Part shown: positions 1-8,260 of the stretch, piece after piece
Numbering within the stretch: position 1 is the first letter of the stretch
How the letters are laid out: every line of letters begins with the position of its first letter
Assembly: GCA_035328465.1 (NCBI GenBank)
Contig: DAOLIQ010000025.1
Span: forward strand, 1 to 35,480
Reading direction: 5' to 3'
Source: JADJEI01 sp035328465
Lineage (GTDB): Bacteria; Bacteroidota; Ignavibacteria; Ignavibacteriales; Ignavibacteriaceae
Length of the DNA stretch: 35,480 nt
Notes under the pieces: model-generated
What the model saw: the letters and a program-made list of their open reading frames with translations, nothing else
Database searches by the model: none
Told to the model about the DNA's origin: nothing
Made by a program: the position numbers and the translations under genes

Positions 1-76
1 ATTAATTCTGAACATCATTTACTTGCTTTACAATAAGTCACTAATTAAATTGCTTCCGAAATTTTAGGAGATTCTA

Positions 77-418
77 ATGAAAATAAAAACTAGTGAAAAA
101 TACGGCGCTGTAATCATTGAACTAAAAGGAAATGTGATGGGCGGCGAAGACACTAAAAATTTTACTGATTTGCTCCATAAACTGATTGACGAAAATAAAT
201 TAAATGTAATCGTTGACCTTGCAGATGTAAAATTTATGAATAGTTCTGGTCTTGGGATGTTAATTAGTGGTTTGACAACGATGAAAAAAGCTACCGGACA
301 TTTCAAACTCGCTTCGGTTTCTGACAAAATCGAAAGTTTACTCATAATAACCAAACTGATCACAATTTTTGAAACTTTTGACAATGTAGATGCTGCCATT
401 AAAAGTTTTACCAAATAA
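77..418 (+). CDS. STAS-domain anti-sigma factor antagonist (SpoIIAA-like)
   Basis: This is a single STAS domain of 113 aa, the usual size for stand-alone anti-anti-sigma proteins. The diagnostic segment FMNSSGLGML (around residues 53-62) holds the serine pair in which SpoIIAA-type proteins are phosphorylated by their cognate anti-sigma kinase; here the phosphorylatable residue should be Ser57. In the family, the unphosphorylated form binds the kinase/anti-sigma factor and releases a sigma factor, or acts in a partner-switch controlling another output. No HATPase_c anti-sigma kinase lies next to it, so its partner is unknown. The start is supported by GGAG at 67-70, seven bases before the ATG. 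A strong palindromic terminator follows, so it is probably monocistronic in this direction. The family call is firm; the regulated process cannot be read from the sequence. Confidence 0.9.
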   Translation: MKIKTSEKYGAVIIELKGNVMGGEDTKNFTDLLHKLIDENKLNVIVDLADVKFMNSSGLGMLISGLTTMKKATGHFKLASVSDKIESLLIITKLITIFETFDNVDAAIKSFTK

Positions 419-440
419 AACATAAATTTTCTTTCAGATA

Positions 441-480
441 CTAAAACTCCGAATAAATTTATTCGGAGTTTTTACTTTTT
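441..480 (+). terminator. Perfect palindromic terminator after the STAS gene
   Basis: Positions 444-471 are a perfect 28-bp palindrome (arm AAACTCCGAATAAA) followed by a T-rich tail. It lies between the STAS stop and purA. Because it is fully symmetric, A-rich on the left and T-rich on the right, it can form a hairpin in either direction. Confidence 0.8.
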
Positions 481-512
481 ACTCTTACCTAACAATCAAT
501 AATGGAAAATAA

Positions 513-1784
513 ATGAGCGTAACAGTTCTTGTCGGTAGTCAATGGGGTGACGAAGGTAAAGGCAAAATAGTTGACCTGCTAAGTGACAGGTATCAGATAG
601 TAGCAAGATACCAAGGTGGGGCTAATGCCGGTCACACTGTTGAAATTGATAATAAAAAATATATCCTTCATTTAATTCCATCTGGAATATTACGCAATGA
701 TGTTATTTGCGTAATTGGAAATGGTGTTGTCATTGATCCTTCTGCTTTGCTCGATGAAATAAAATTGCTTGAAGAAAACGGAATAGACGTTTCTGATAGA
801 CTTTTCATCAGTCATAATGCACACCTTATAATGCCCTATCATAAATTGCTGGATAGGATAGGCGAAAGCGGAGATAATAAAATAGGCACTACCGGTCGCG
901 GCATTGGTCCTTGTTATATTGATAAGTTTGATCGTAAAGGAATAAAGATTGTTGATCTGCTTAATAAAAAAATTCTCGAAGAAAAAATTAGACAAAACCT
1001 GAAAGAAAAAAATAACATACTTCACAAAGTCTATGATCACGAAGGACTTGACGTAGAGGAAATTGTTAAAGAGTATCTTGAATTTGATGTGGCGATTGAT
1101 AAATATGTAAAAGATGTTCCAGCTTTTCTAAACTCCGAAATTGGAAAAGGAAAATCAGTTCTCCTCGAAGGGGCGCAAGGTGCTTTGCTCGATGTTGATT
1201 TCGGAACGTACCCTTTCGTGACTTCTTCCAGTCCAACCTCCGGTGGTGCGTGTACAGGTACTGGAATTCCTCCAACTAAAATTGATTCGGTAATTGGAAT
1301 TGTTAAAGCTTACACAACACGAGTTGGAAATGGACCATTCCCTACAGAATTATTGGATGACGACGGTGAAAAACTTCGCAAAATTGGAATGGAGTTTGGG
1401 GCAACTACAGGCAGACCAAGACGCTGCGGTTGGTTTGATGCTTTTCTTGTGAATTATTCTGCACTAATAAATGGAATCACTTCAGCAGCAATTACAAAAT
1501 TAGATGTTTTAAGTAGCTTCGATGAGATAAAAGTGTGTGTTGGTTACGAGCTTAACGGTAAGATGTTAAAATCTTTCCCTACTGATGTTGATCGCCTTTC
1601 GAAAATAAAACCCATTTACGAAATTCTTCCCGGATGGCAAAAGGATATTTCAGGCTGCCGGAACTTTTCTGAATTACCAGTTGAAACAAAAAATTATCTC
1701 GAATTTATTTGCAAAAAATCGGGCGTAAAAATGGAAATTATTTCTGTTGGTCCTAAAAGAGATCAAACTTTCTACGCTTTATAA
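513..1784 (+). CDS. purA: Adenylosuccinate synthetase
   Basis: It catalyses GTP-dependent joining of IMP and aspartate to give adenylosuccinate, the first committed step from IMP to AMP, in the cytoplasm. The N-terminal P-loop-like segment GSQWGDEGKGK (residues 8-18) carries the catalytic Asp13, and NAGHT carries His41, both at the numbering seen in E. coli PurA. Further family motifs are GTTGRGIGPCY, EGAQGALLDVDFGTYPFVTSS and TTGRPRRCGWFD. At 423 aa the length is normal for the family and the gene looks intact. It stands alone: a terminator lies upstream, and the histidine kinase gene begins 63 bp downstream without an obvious separating hairpin, so some read-through is possible. Confidence 0.98.
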   Translation: MSVTVLVGSQWGDEGKGKIVDLLSDRYQIVARYQGGANAGHTVEIDNKKYILHLIPSGILRNDVICVIGNGVVIDPSALLDEIKLLEENGIDVSDRLFISHNAHLIMPYHKLLDRIGESGDNKIGTTGRGIGPCYIDKFDRKGIKIVDLLNKKILEEKIRQNLKEKNNILHKVYDHEGLDVEEIVKEYLEFDVAIDKYVKDVPAFLNSEIGKGKSVLLEGAQGALLDVDFGTYPFVTSSSPTSGGACTGTGIPPTKIDSVIGIVKAYTTRVGNGPFPTELLDDDGEKLRKIGMEFGATTGRPRRCGWFDAFLVNYSALINGITSAAITKLDVLSSFDEIKVCVGYELNGKMLKSFPTDVDRLSKIKPIYEILPGWQKDISGCRNFSELPVETKNYLEFICKKSGVKMEIISVGPKRDQTFYAL

Positions 1785-1847
1785 TTGGACTAAATCTATT
1801 AAATTTTTTCCACAAATTATCTGTTGAAAATTTAGGATAATACGAAA

Positions 1848-3056
1848 ATGAAAATGTCTGGCGGACCGGCTTCTACTAATATCAAAATCCTATTGCTTAT
1901 CATGGCATTGCTAATTGCTGGAGGAACTCTTTTCTATACTCAGAACCTTGTGCAAAAACTTCAGGAGCGTGAAAGACAAATTGTTGAACTATACGCAAAA
2001 GGAATTGAATATGTCGCAAACACTAATTCTCCCGATGTAGATATTACATTTCTATTTGACAACATTATTAAACCGATTGATTTCCCAATTGTGCTTACAG
2101 ATAAAGACAATGTTGTCAATATCCGAAATAAGGCCGACGTAAGAAATATAAATTTTGATACTACTCTTACAAATACCGAACTTAAATCCTTTTTTAATGA
2201 AAAAATTAAAAAAATGGATGAACTTCACCCCCCTATTGAAGTAACATATGCGGATACCATCGTTTTAACTAAGATTCATTTTGGCGATTCGGAACTTATA
2301 GAACAGCTTAAGTTCTATCCTTACCTACAAATTATTATTGCATCACTTTTTATCATCATCGGCTATATTGGTTTTAGCAATATCAAGCGGAGCGAACAGA
2401 GCAATATTTGGGTGGGAATGGCAAAGGAAACCGCACACCAATTCGGCACTCCATTATCAAGCTTAATGGGCTGGCTGGAAATGTTAAAACTTAATTTTCA
2501 TGATTCCAATAAAGTAAGTGATATTGCAGAGGAGATTACAAGTGATATTGAGAAATTGAACAAAATCACTTTCCGCTTTTCGAAAATTGGATCTAAACCA
2601 GAGCTTAAGGAAAATAATGTTTATGAAGTTATTTCTAAAGTGGTTGATTATTTTCAAAGAAGATTGCCTCAAACCGGGAAATCCGTTGAGTTAAGCGTTT
2701 CTGGTGATAATTCCGCAGTTACTAAACTTAATACCGAGTTATTTGAATGGGTAATCGAAAACCTCATAAAAAATTCACTAGATGCGGTTGATCCTGCCAA
2801 CGGTAAAATAGAAATAGTCGTGTCTGATAATAAAAAGTCAGTAGATATTGAAGTAAGTGACAACGGCAAAGGAATTGACTTAAAGAGAAGAAAGGACGTT
2901 TTCCGACCGGGTTATAGCACAAAAAAAAGGGGCTGGGGATTAGGTTTAAGTCTTTCTAAACGAATTGTTGAAGGCTATCACGGTGGTAAAATTTTCGTGA
3001 AAAATTCCGCTATGGCATCCGGAACTACATTTAAAATCATACTCAACAAAAAATAA
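1848..3056 (+). CDS. Membrane-bound sensor histidine kinase
   Basis: 402 aa. There is a hydrophobic segment at about residues 10-32 and a second at about 159-178, enclosing roughly 125 residues of predicted extracytoplasmic sensor with no recognised domain. The H-box is the HQFGTPLSSL variant, with the phosphoacceptor at His197. The ATPase domain shows an N box (ENLIKNSLDAVD), a G1 box (VSDNGKGID), an F-like box (FRPGYSTK) and a G2 box (KRGWGLGLSLSK). The HQxGTPLS form of the H-box belongs to a kinase group I associate with Bacteroidota/Chlorobi. No response regulator gene adjoins it, so it is an orphan here. Immediately downstream lie the two candidate sigma-54 small RNA units; whether the kinase controls them is speculation from position alone. 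Confidence 0.93.
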   Translation: MKMSGGPASTNIKILLLIMALLIAGGTLFYTQNLVQKLQERERQIVELYAKGIEYVANTNSPDVDITFLFDNIIKPIDFPIVLTDKDNVVNIRNKADVRNINFDTTLTNTELKSFFNEKIKKMDELHPPIEVTYADTIVLTKIHFGDSELIEQLKFYPYLQIIIASLFIIIGYIGFSNIKRSEQSNIWVGMAKETAHQFGTPLSSLMGWLEMLKLNFHDSNKVSDIAEEITSDIEKLNKITFRFSKIGSKPELKENNVYEVISKVVDYFQRRLPQTGKSVELSVSGDNSAVTKLNTELFEWVIENLIKNSLDAVDPANGKIEIVVSDNKKSVDIEVSDNGKGIDLKRRKDVFRPGYSTKKRGWGLGLSLSKRIVEGYHGGKIFVKNSAMASGTTFKIILNKK

Positions 3057-3286
3057 TATATTTTTCAATCATTCAAATTCCACAGTTCACCTATTTCTAA
3101 TCCTATTCGTTTAAAATTAGTACTTCACAAAACAGCTCCTCTTTCAATTTGTCCAATATTAGCCTTTTGATCAACAACGTTACCGATTTTAAAATTCAGT
3201 TGTAACTATGACGAGTAAATATTACCCATAGCACTGCATAATTGATCTTTTCTTCATTTTTAATCTAAAAACCCAGTAGAAAATTT

Positions 3287-3301
3287 TGGCATGGGAGTTG
3301 T
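3287..3301 (+). promoter_or_regulatory. Sigma-54-type -24/-12 promoter, unit 1
   Basis: The sequence TGGCAT-GGGAG-TTGT matches the sigma-54 consensus TGGCAC-N5-TTGC with the required spacing: GG at 3288-3289 and the -12 G at 3300, ten bases between. The last position is T rather than the consensus C, and the same substitution occurs in unit 2. Transcription would start near 3313. Confidence 0.55.
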
Positions 3302-3312
3302 ACTATATATCC

Positions 3313-3395
3313 CGAAATAGTTTAAGCATAGCATCCCTCCAAAATGACACTCTGACTGTCGAGTTACCCCCTCACAACTCGACAGTCATTTTTTT
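3313..3395 (+). ncRNA. Candidate sigma-54-driven small RNA, unit 1
   Basis: The predicted RNA of about 83 nt begins at CGAAA about 12 nt after the -12 box. It contains AGCATAGC (3325-3332), CCCTCC (3335-3340) and ATGACAC (3344-3350), then a 12-bp stem GACTGTCGAGTT (3354-3365) pairing with 3376-3387 around a C-rich loop, and seven T residues (3389-3395): an intrinsic terminator reading rightward. The opposite strand has no T-run after the hairpin, which fixes the orientation. The ATG in ATGACAC would encode only three residues, so a leader peptide is unlikely. The CCCTCC block is complementary to Shine-Dalgarno sequences. Promoter and function are inferred, not shown. Confidence 0.55.
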
Positions 3396-3510
3396 AAACC
3401 CTCCTAAAACTTAGAGCAAAAAAGTGATTCACTTTTATAAAGAATTGTCTTTAAATCCTAAAATCGAACAAGCCCCAATTCGAAAATTACTCATAATCAA
3501 ATATATCTGA

Positions 3511-3525
3511 TGGCACTAAAGTTGT
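3511..3525 (+). promoter_or_regulatory. Sigma-54-type -24/-12 promoter, unit 2
   Basis: TGGCAC-TAAAG-TTGT has a perfect -24 element, correct spacing and the same G-T ending at -12 as unit 1. The predicted start is near 3537, again falling at CGAAA. Finding the same geometry twice, each at a fixed distance before a similar transcribed unit, is better evidence than either box alone. Confidence 0.58.
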
Positions 3526-3536
3526 TTAATAATATT

Positions 3537-3628
3537 CGAAAAGTAGTAATAATTTCTAGCATAGCCCCTCCTAATATGACACAGATTACTGCCGGACTTT
3601 GGGTCAACAGTCCGGCAGTTGTCTTTTT
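3537..3628 (+). ncRNA. Candidate sigma-54-driven small RNA, unit 2
   Basis: The predicted RNA of about 92 nt starts with CGAAA. It carries AGCATAGC (3558-3565), CCCTCC (3566-3571) and ATGACAC (3576-3582), in the same order as unit 1, then an 11-bp stem ACTGCCGGACT (3588-3598) pairing with 3609-3619, and TTTTT at 3624-3628. The stem sequence is unrelated to that of unit 1, although the structure and the upstream blocks are kept. This is the pattern expected of paralogous small RNAs with a conserved single-stranded segment and a freely drifting terminator. A 66-codon ORF overlaps it (3510-3710), but it runs through the hairpin and looks accidental. Confidence 0.55.
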
Positions 3629-3642
3629 AAAGAATCACCTCA

Positions 3643-4740
3643 TCATAAACTTGTCACACATTTTTTTAAGTATTGTAATCCTTTTAAAATTTGATTTCGA
3701 TTTAATTTAACATCAATCAAAACCTCACCGATATCTTTAATTAGGATGCCATTTACCTGCCCGTCAAAATTTTTCTTATCAAATTTTAAGTAATAAAGAA
3801 TGTCATCATCAGGAATTCTTAATAATGTATTTGGAATTAAATTTTTGAGAGGTAATTGTAAAAAAGAATAAAATTTTTGCTTGTTTAAAATTTTCAAACT
3901 TTTTGAAATACTTAACATCATTATTAATCCAGCGTTCACAGCTATTCCATGTTTGATTTTGAATTTAGAAGCGCTTTCAATAGCATGTCCAAAAGTGTGG
4001 CCGATGTTTAATATTTTTCGCAACCCATTGTCAAATTCATCCTGCTGGACAATGGAGGTCTTTATAAGTAAACAATTTCGAATCACTTCAGCCAGTACAT
4101 ACTCATTTAGAGCCAAGATCGAAGTGTAATTATCACTGATATAATTGAAGAACTTTTCATCAGACAGAAAAGAATATTTTATAACTTCCCCCATCCCTGA
4201 TTCAATTTCTGTTTTCGGCAGCGTCTTAAAAAATGATTGATTAATGATTACACATTCCGGCTGGTAAAATGTCCCTATTATATTTTTTTTATTGCTAAAA
4301 TTTATTCCCGTCTTGCCTCCAATAGAGCTATCTATAGCGGAAACAAGCGTTGCAGGTAAATGAAACAATTTTATTCCCCGCATAAAAATCGAAGCCGCTA
4401 GAGCACTAATATCGCCTGTAACACCACCGCCAATTGTAATTAAAGAACTTGATCTGCTCAAACTGGACTTAAGCATTGATTCTAATAGTTTTTTTAATTC
4501 CGCGAAAGACTTAGAACGTTCCCCCGACCTTATAATATATCGACTGGTATTTTTTCCTAAGAGGGAAATAAACATATTTATATAATATTGATGCAAGCGA
4601 TTAACGTTTTCATCAATAACAACAAAATATCTATCTGAGGTAGAATTATTACTAATTATTTTTTTGATATCAGCCGGAGAGAAGTTATCAATCAGAACAG
4701 AGTATTTTTTTTTTTCGGTACAAGCAACAATTTTTTTCAT
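3643..4740 (-). CDS. aroB: 3-dehydroquinate synthase
   Basis: It converts DAHP to 3-dehydroquinate, the second shikimate-pathway step, using NAD and a divalent metal. Visible motifs are GGGVTGD (NAD binding), the segment LPATLVSAIDSSIGGKTGIN, SGMGEVIKYS (metal-ligand Glu), NIGHTFGHA and IKHG (metal-ligand His). 365 aa is normal. The ATG lies seven bases after the aroK stop, so the two are surely co-transcribed as a shikimate pair. No strong terminator follows in its own direction: the hairpin at 3588-3619 lacks a T-run on this strand. Confidence 0.97.
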   Translation of the reverse strand: MKKIVACTEKKKYSVLIDNFSPADIKKIISNNSTSDRYFVVIDENVNRLHQYYINMFISLLGKNTSRYIIRSGERSKSFAELKKLLESMLKSSLSRSSSLITIGGGVTGDISALAASIFMRGIKLFHLPATLVSAIDSSIGGKTGINFSNKKNIIGTFYQPECVIINQSFFKTLPKTEIESGMGEVIKYSFLSDEKFFNYISDNYTSILALNEYVLAEVIRNCLLIKTSIVQQDEFDNGLRKILNIGHTFGHAIESASKFKIKHGIAVNAGLIMMLSISKSLKILNKQKFYSFLQLPLKNLIPNTLLRIPDDDILYYLKFDKKNFDGQVNGILIKDIGEVLIDVKLNRNQILKGLQYLKKCVTSL

Positions 4741-4747
4741 AGCAATC

Positions 4748-5290
4748 TCAAACGATAAAATGAATTGAATTAAGTTTTTTGACTATTAAATCCACTGTTT
4801 TTCCTATGGAAATATTGTCAGTTTGAAATGTTAGATCAGCTTGTGAGTAATATTTTTTTCTTGCTTCAAATAAGGCATTTATCTTTGACAGAAACATTTC
4901 CTTTGTCGGATTCTCAAAGTCTTCAAATAAAAAAGCGGGTCTATCTTTTTTAAATTTTAATCTTTGATAAATTGATTCAGGCGAGGCGTTAAGAAAAATC
5001 AAGATGCCGGATTTTTTTATGATGCTTAGATTTTCACCATTATTTAAAGCTCCGCCGCCGAGTGAAATTACTACATTTTTCCTTTCTGAAAATAATTTGA
5101 TTATTTCTTTTTCAAGATCTCTAAAATACTTCTCCCCATAATCTTTAAAGATTTCAATTACTTTTTTATCGATTTTTTTTTCGATTTCCTTATCAATATC
5201 TGCAAATTCAAAACCAATCGTATTGGCGAGTATTGGCCCCAACGTACTTTTACCTGATGCCATAAAACCGGTGAGATAAATGTTATTCAT
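4748..5290 (-). CDS. aroK: Shikimate kinase
   Basis: It phosphorylates shikimate to shikimate 3-phosphate with ATP. Walker A is GFMASGKST (residues 8-16). It is followed by the substrate-binding DIDKEIEKK segment, the FRDLEKEII segment with the shikimate-binding Arg, the SLGGGA glycine loop and the lid KKDRPAF. 180 aa is the standard length. It is first of the aroK-aroB pair and lies 61 bp downstream of the outer-membrane protein gene, which may share its transcript. The symbol aroK is used for the general housekeeping form; aroL cannot be excluded by sequence alone. Confidence 0.95.
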   Translation of the reverse strand: MNNIYLTGFMASGKSTLGPILANTIGFEFADIDKEIEKKIDKKVIEIFKDYGEKYFRDLEKEIIKLFSERKNVVISLGGGALNNGENLSIIKKSGILIFLNASPESIYQRLKFKKDRPAFLFEDFENPTKEMFLSKINALFEARKKYYSQADLTFQTDNISIGKTVDLIVKKLNSIHFIV

Positions 5291-5351
5291 TCAATATGAT
5301 AATTATTAGTATGAAATTATAAAAAGAAAATTAATGATTAAAAAAAGCATC

Positions 5352-6062
5352 TCATAAATGGAAGACAAGCGCCAGCAGGAATGAAATACCATCAACATTA
5401 ATTTTTGATTCGAAAGATTTTTGGGGTAAAAGGAGTGTTGTGCCATCATAAATTACCTCTGTCTTATTGTACTCACTCTTAACCGAAAATTGAGGGTCAC
5501 GGAATTTCAATTCGAGACGTACAGAAAAAAAGTCTCTGATTACGTAATCTGTAGAAAGTGCAACATGAATGCCATAAGCAAACGATCTTTCAGTAGTCGA
5601 TATCTCTGCATCTCCGAAATTTCTTATCTGCTCGCCGTAATAATAACCGATGCCACCACCCATTAAAAAAATAAATTGTTCTGTTGAAAAAGGGAAATAA
5701 TAATAAGCCGACAATTCGAGGGGGATTAATATAAATCCATCTTCAACATTGATATTTACAGTTACTCCATCAGAAAATACTGTTAGATTAGGGCCGATAG
5801 CCGATTTATTTAAATACTCAGTTGATAATCCAAATAATATATTTTCATTGTAACGGTAGCGAATGTCAATTGCAGGATTAAGAATATCTTCCAGCGGGAA
5901 AAAATTATTCCTTAACACTTCATCTGAAGAATTAGGATTTAAAAATATTTTAGCAGAGGTTGTATAGACACCGCTGATTCCCAGACTAAATTTTTCAATA
6001 TTGTACTGCGCGGATAAAAAAGATGTAAAGATTATTAATAAAAGAAATATATTTTTTTTCAT
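5352..6062 (-). CDS. Predicted outer-membrane beta-barrel protein
   Basis: 236 aa with a clear signal peptide (MKKNIFLLLIIFTSFLSA, cleavage about residue 18). The mature part is made of alternating amphipathic strands with many aromatic residues at strand ends and ends in ...LALVFHL, typical of small beta-barrels such as the PorT/OmpW-like superfamily of Bacteroidota. No enzyme motif is visible. Strands such as ILFGLSTEYL, YYYFPFSTEQFIFLMGGGIGYYYG and FFSVRLELKFRDPQ fit transmembrane hairpins. It sits between the ppiD-type chaperone (upstream, separated by a terminator) and aroK. Location is confident; substrate or role is unknown. Confidence 0.75.
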   Translation of the reverse strand: MKKNIFLLLIIFTSFLSAQYNIEKFSLGISGVYTTSAKIFLNPNSSDEVLRNNFFPLEDILNPAIDIRYRYNENILFGLSTEYLNKSAIGPNLTVFSDGVTVNINVEDGFILIPLELSAYYYFPFSTEQFIFLMGGGIGYYYGEQIRNFGDAEISTTERSFAYGIHVALSTDYVIRDFFSVRLELKFRDPQFSVKSEYNKTEVIYDGTTLLLPQKSFESKINVDGISFLLALVFHL

Positions 6063-6117
6063 CTACTTAATAAATAATTCTTTTGATTTAAAGTTCAACA
6101 TTATTTATTAAATAACA

Positions 6118-6145
6118 AACCCCCGAATTTTTCCATCCGGGGGTT
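6118..6145 (-). terminator. Hairpin after the PpiD/SurA-like gene
   Basis: AACCCCCG (6118-6125) pairs with CGGGGGTT (6138-6145) around a 12-base loop. On the minus strand it is followed by a T-containing AT-rich stretch, TGTTATTT. It lies 28 bp past the stop of the 695-aa chaperone and before the next gene, so it is best read as that gene's terminator. The T-run is weak. Confidence 0.65.
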
Positions 6146-6172
6146 AATAATTAATTAAATTTTCGAAAATAT

Positions 6173-8260
6173 TTATTGTTTAAAAAATTTCTGTCTGTTA
6201 TCAACTATATCAGCTTCTTCCTTTAACTTAGCCAGCCACGTTGTAAATAAAGCATTACGCCTTTCTTGAAGGATTGAACTTCTCAAATTGCTGCTTTGTA
6301 ATTCATAAGCATTTTTATCAAAATTTGTTTTGCTAACCAATCTCATCAAATAGTAGCCACGTGCGCAGCGAAATGGACCTGATAATTTATTCGGCTCAAG
6401 TGACAAAGCATAATTGTAAAATGCGTAATCACGACCAATGTTTGGAACAGTAGTATTGATAGTAAACTCGCCTGAGTTTGCAACTTTAATTCTTGAATCA
6501 ATCGATGAAATTTTACTAATATCTCCATTAATTTTTTTGAGAATACTTTCAGCTAATTTTTTTGATTTCTCAAATTTCTTATCTCTGATAACGAGATTTT
6601 TTACCATAGTTTTAACTTCATCGAAAGGTCTAAATCCTTCATTAGTAATTTCTGAAACCATCATTACCACATAACCATTTGCAACTTTAAACACATCACT
6701 TACAGTATTAAGTCCGTTTTCAAATGCAAAATTTACAAGTCTTTTATCACCACCGACAAGAGGAACGGCAGTTGCTGTTTTTTGAAATGGAGGTGTTTCT
6801 TTGATTTCTAATTTTAGCAGATTAGCTTCACTTTCAAAACCATTCTTTTGTGCGATGTACGAAAAATCATTCGCCTGATTAAAGATAGCATCTTTTGTAG
6901 TGGCAGATTGCTTAACCGGGTTAACAATTTTTTCAACAATAAATTTTGTATTGTTTCTTGAAAGTACACGGATTATATGATACCCAAAATTTGTTTTAAC
7001 AGGTTTCTGAATTTCCCCAACTTTACCTTCAAAGCAAGCTTTTTCAAATTCAGGAACTGTTTCACCTTTACCGAACCAGCCTAAATAGCCACCGTTTTGA
7101 CCGCTCATTTTATCTATAGATTTCTCTTTGGCAACCTGATTGAAATTGGCACCAGCCATTAATTGCTGATATACTTTTGTCGCTTCCGCCAGGTTTTCTG
7201 CATCACTGCTTAATTGACCAATCAAAATGTGTTCTGCTTCAACAAAAGTTTCGCTTGAAGCAAATGAGGAAATGAAGTGGTACAGAGCATAGCCTTCCGC
7301 CGAGATGTAAGGTCCAAGGATTGAATTTGGTGCAGCCGAGAAAAATTCTTTAGCGTGGTCGCGGGAAATTTCTTTTATCGAAATCGTATCCTTAGAATAA
7401 GGAGCCGATGAGTAAATATCTACGAATGATTTAAAAGAAGCTGTATCGTTTTTGAAACTGTAAGCAACGCTCTCAAGGCTTTCTTTAACTATGTTTGAAT
7501 CTTCTTTAGAAGCTTGATTTGGGAACAATACAAACTTTACTTTTCGCTGCGCCTGAATTTTATATTTGTCTAAATTCTCATCATAATATTTTTTAACTTC
7601 TTCATCAGATACTTTGAAAGTAGAATCCGGCCAGAGGATTATTTCGAACGGTGCATAATCAACATTAAGTTTAATATTATCGTCTCTATATTTTTTAAGC
7701 ACTTCTGCTTCACTAACAGTGACACTTGCGAAAAGTAAACTTTGCAGTTTTTCGCTCACCTGATTTTGTCTAACAATTTGTTCGGCCTGAAGCAATGGTT
7801 CTTTGTTACGAGGATCAAAAAGAGCTGTTTCATACATTTGTCTATTAAAACGCCCAGTTGAATCTATAAAATTTTGCTTTAGAAAATCTGGTGGATTATC
7901 ACCAAGGATAATGTCTTTAATTTCTTGATCAGAAACACCAAGGCCATATTTTTCAATTTCCTGATTTATTAATTTTTGAGTAACAAGTGCTTCCCAAACT
8001 TGGTTCCTGAGTTGTTCGAGTTCCTCATCTTCAACGTCTTTTCCTGTTTGAGTCTTTTTGTTCTCAATCTGTTGATCAAGGGCGTTCTGAAACTCTTGAT
8101 ATGTGATTTCTACTCCATTTACAGAGCCAATGTTATTTGTACTCCCACCTAAAGCCTCTAAAACATTTGAGTCAGATATCATCATAAAGAGGACAAACAA
8201 CCCTCCAACTCCTATTATGAACCAAGGAGCTAAACCGCGCATTTTTGCCATCATAGGCAT
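6173..8260 (-). CDS. PpiD/SurA-like periplasmic peptidyl-prolyl isomerase chaperone
   Basis: 695 aa. A single N-terminal membrane anchor (about residues 12-29, APWFIIGVGGLFVLFMMI) precedes a SurA_N-type helical chaperone region (NGVEITYQEFQNALDQQIENK onward). The parvulin rotamase domain begins near AEHILIG and contains GGYLGWFGKGETVPEFEKA and VKTNFGYHIIRVL, the classic parvulin signature. A second, degenerate rotamase-like region lies further on (NIGRDYAFYNYALSLEPNKLSGPF). The layout is that of PpiD, an inner-membrane-anchored folding factor for exported proteins; the length is slightly over the E. coli form. GGAG 11 bases before the first ATG supports the start over the later ATGs at codons 4 and 7. 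A role in folding the many secreted and outer-membrane proteins encoded nearby is inference. Confidence 0.88.
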   Translation of the reverse strand: MPMMAKMRGLAPWFIIGVGGLFVLFMMISDSNVLEALGGSTNNIGSVNGVEITYQEFQNALDQQIENKKTQTGKDVEDEELEQLRNQVWEALVTQKLINQEIEKYGLGVSDQEIKDIILGDNPPDFLKQNFIDSTGRFNRQMYETALFDPRNKEPLLQAEQIVRQNQVSEKLQSLLFASVTVSEAEVLKKYRDDNIKLNVDYAPFEIILWPDSTFKVSDEEVKKYYDENLDKYKIQAQRKVKFVLFPNQASKEDSNIVKESLESVAYSFKNDTASFKSFVDIYSSAPYSKDTISIKEISRDHAKEFFSAAPNSILGPYISAEGYALYHFISSFASSETFVEAEHILIGQLSSDAENLAEATKVYQQLMAGANFNQVAKEKSIDKMSGQNGGYLGWFGKGETVPEFEKACFEGKVGEIQKPVKTNFGYHIIRVLSRNNTKFIVEKIVNPVKQSATTKDAIFNQANDFSYIAQKNGFESEANLLKLEIKETPPFQKTATAVPLVGGDKRLVNFAFENGLNTVSDVFKVANGYVVMMVSEITNEGFRPFDEVKTMVKNLVIRDKKFEKSKKLAESILKKINGDISKISSIDSRIKVANSGEFTINTTVPNIGRDYAFYNYALSLEPNKLSGPFRCARGYYLMRLVSKTNFDKNAYELQSSNLRSSILQERRNALFTTWLAKLKEEADIVDNRQKFFKQ

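Larger units (their letters stand above)
3057..3642. other. Convergent intergenic gap holding two tandem RNA-like units
   Basis: This 586-bp stretch lies between the histidine kinase (rightward) and aroB (leftward). No convincing protein-coding gene is present. From 3057 to about 3280 I see only AT-rich sequence with no clear hairpin. From 3286 to 3628 there are two similar promoter-leader-terminator units, listed separately. A near-palindrome, AAAGTGA-T-TCACTTT, lies between the units at about 3420-3440, function unknown. Confidence 0.6.

Noticed and set aside
3344..3355. Leader peptide starting at the conserved ATGACAC of the RNA units
   Set aside because: In unit 1 the ORF is ATG ACA CTC TGA, three residues; unit 2 reads on differently. 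No shared peptide, so ATGACAC is more likely an RNA motif.
3510..3710. 66-codon ORF overlapping RNA unit 2 and the aroB end
   Set aside because: It runs through the terminator hairpin and antisense into aroB, has no ribosome site and no counterpart in unit 1.
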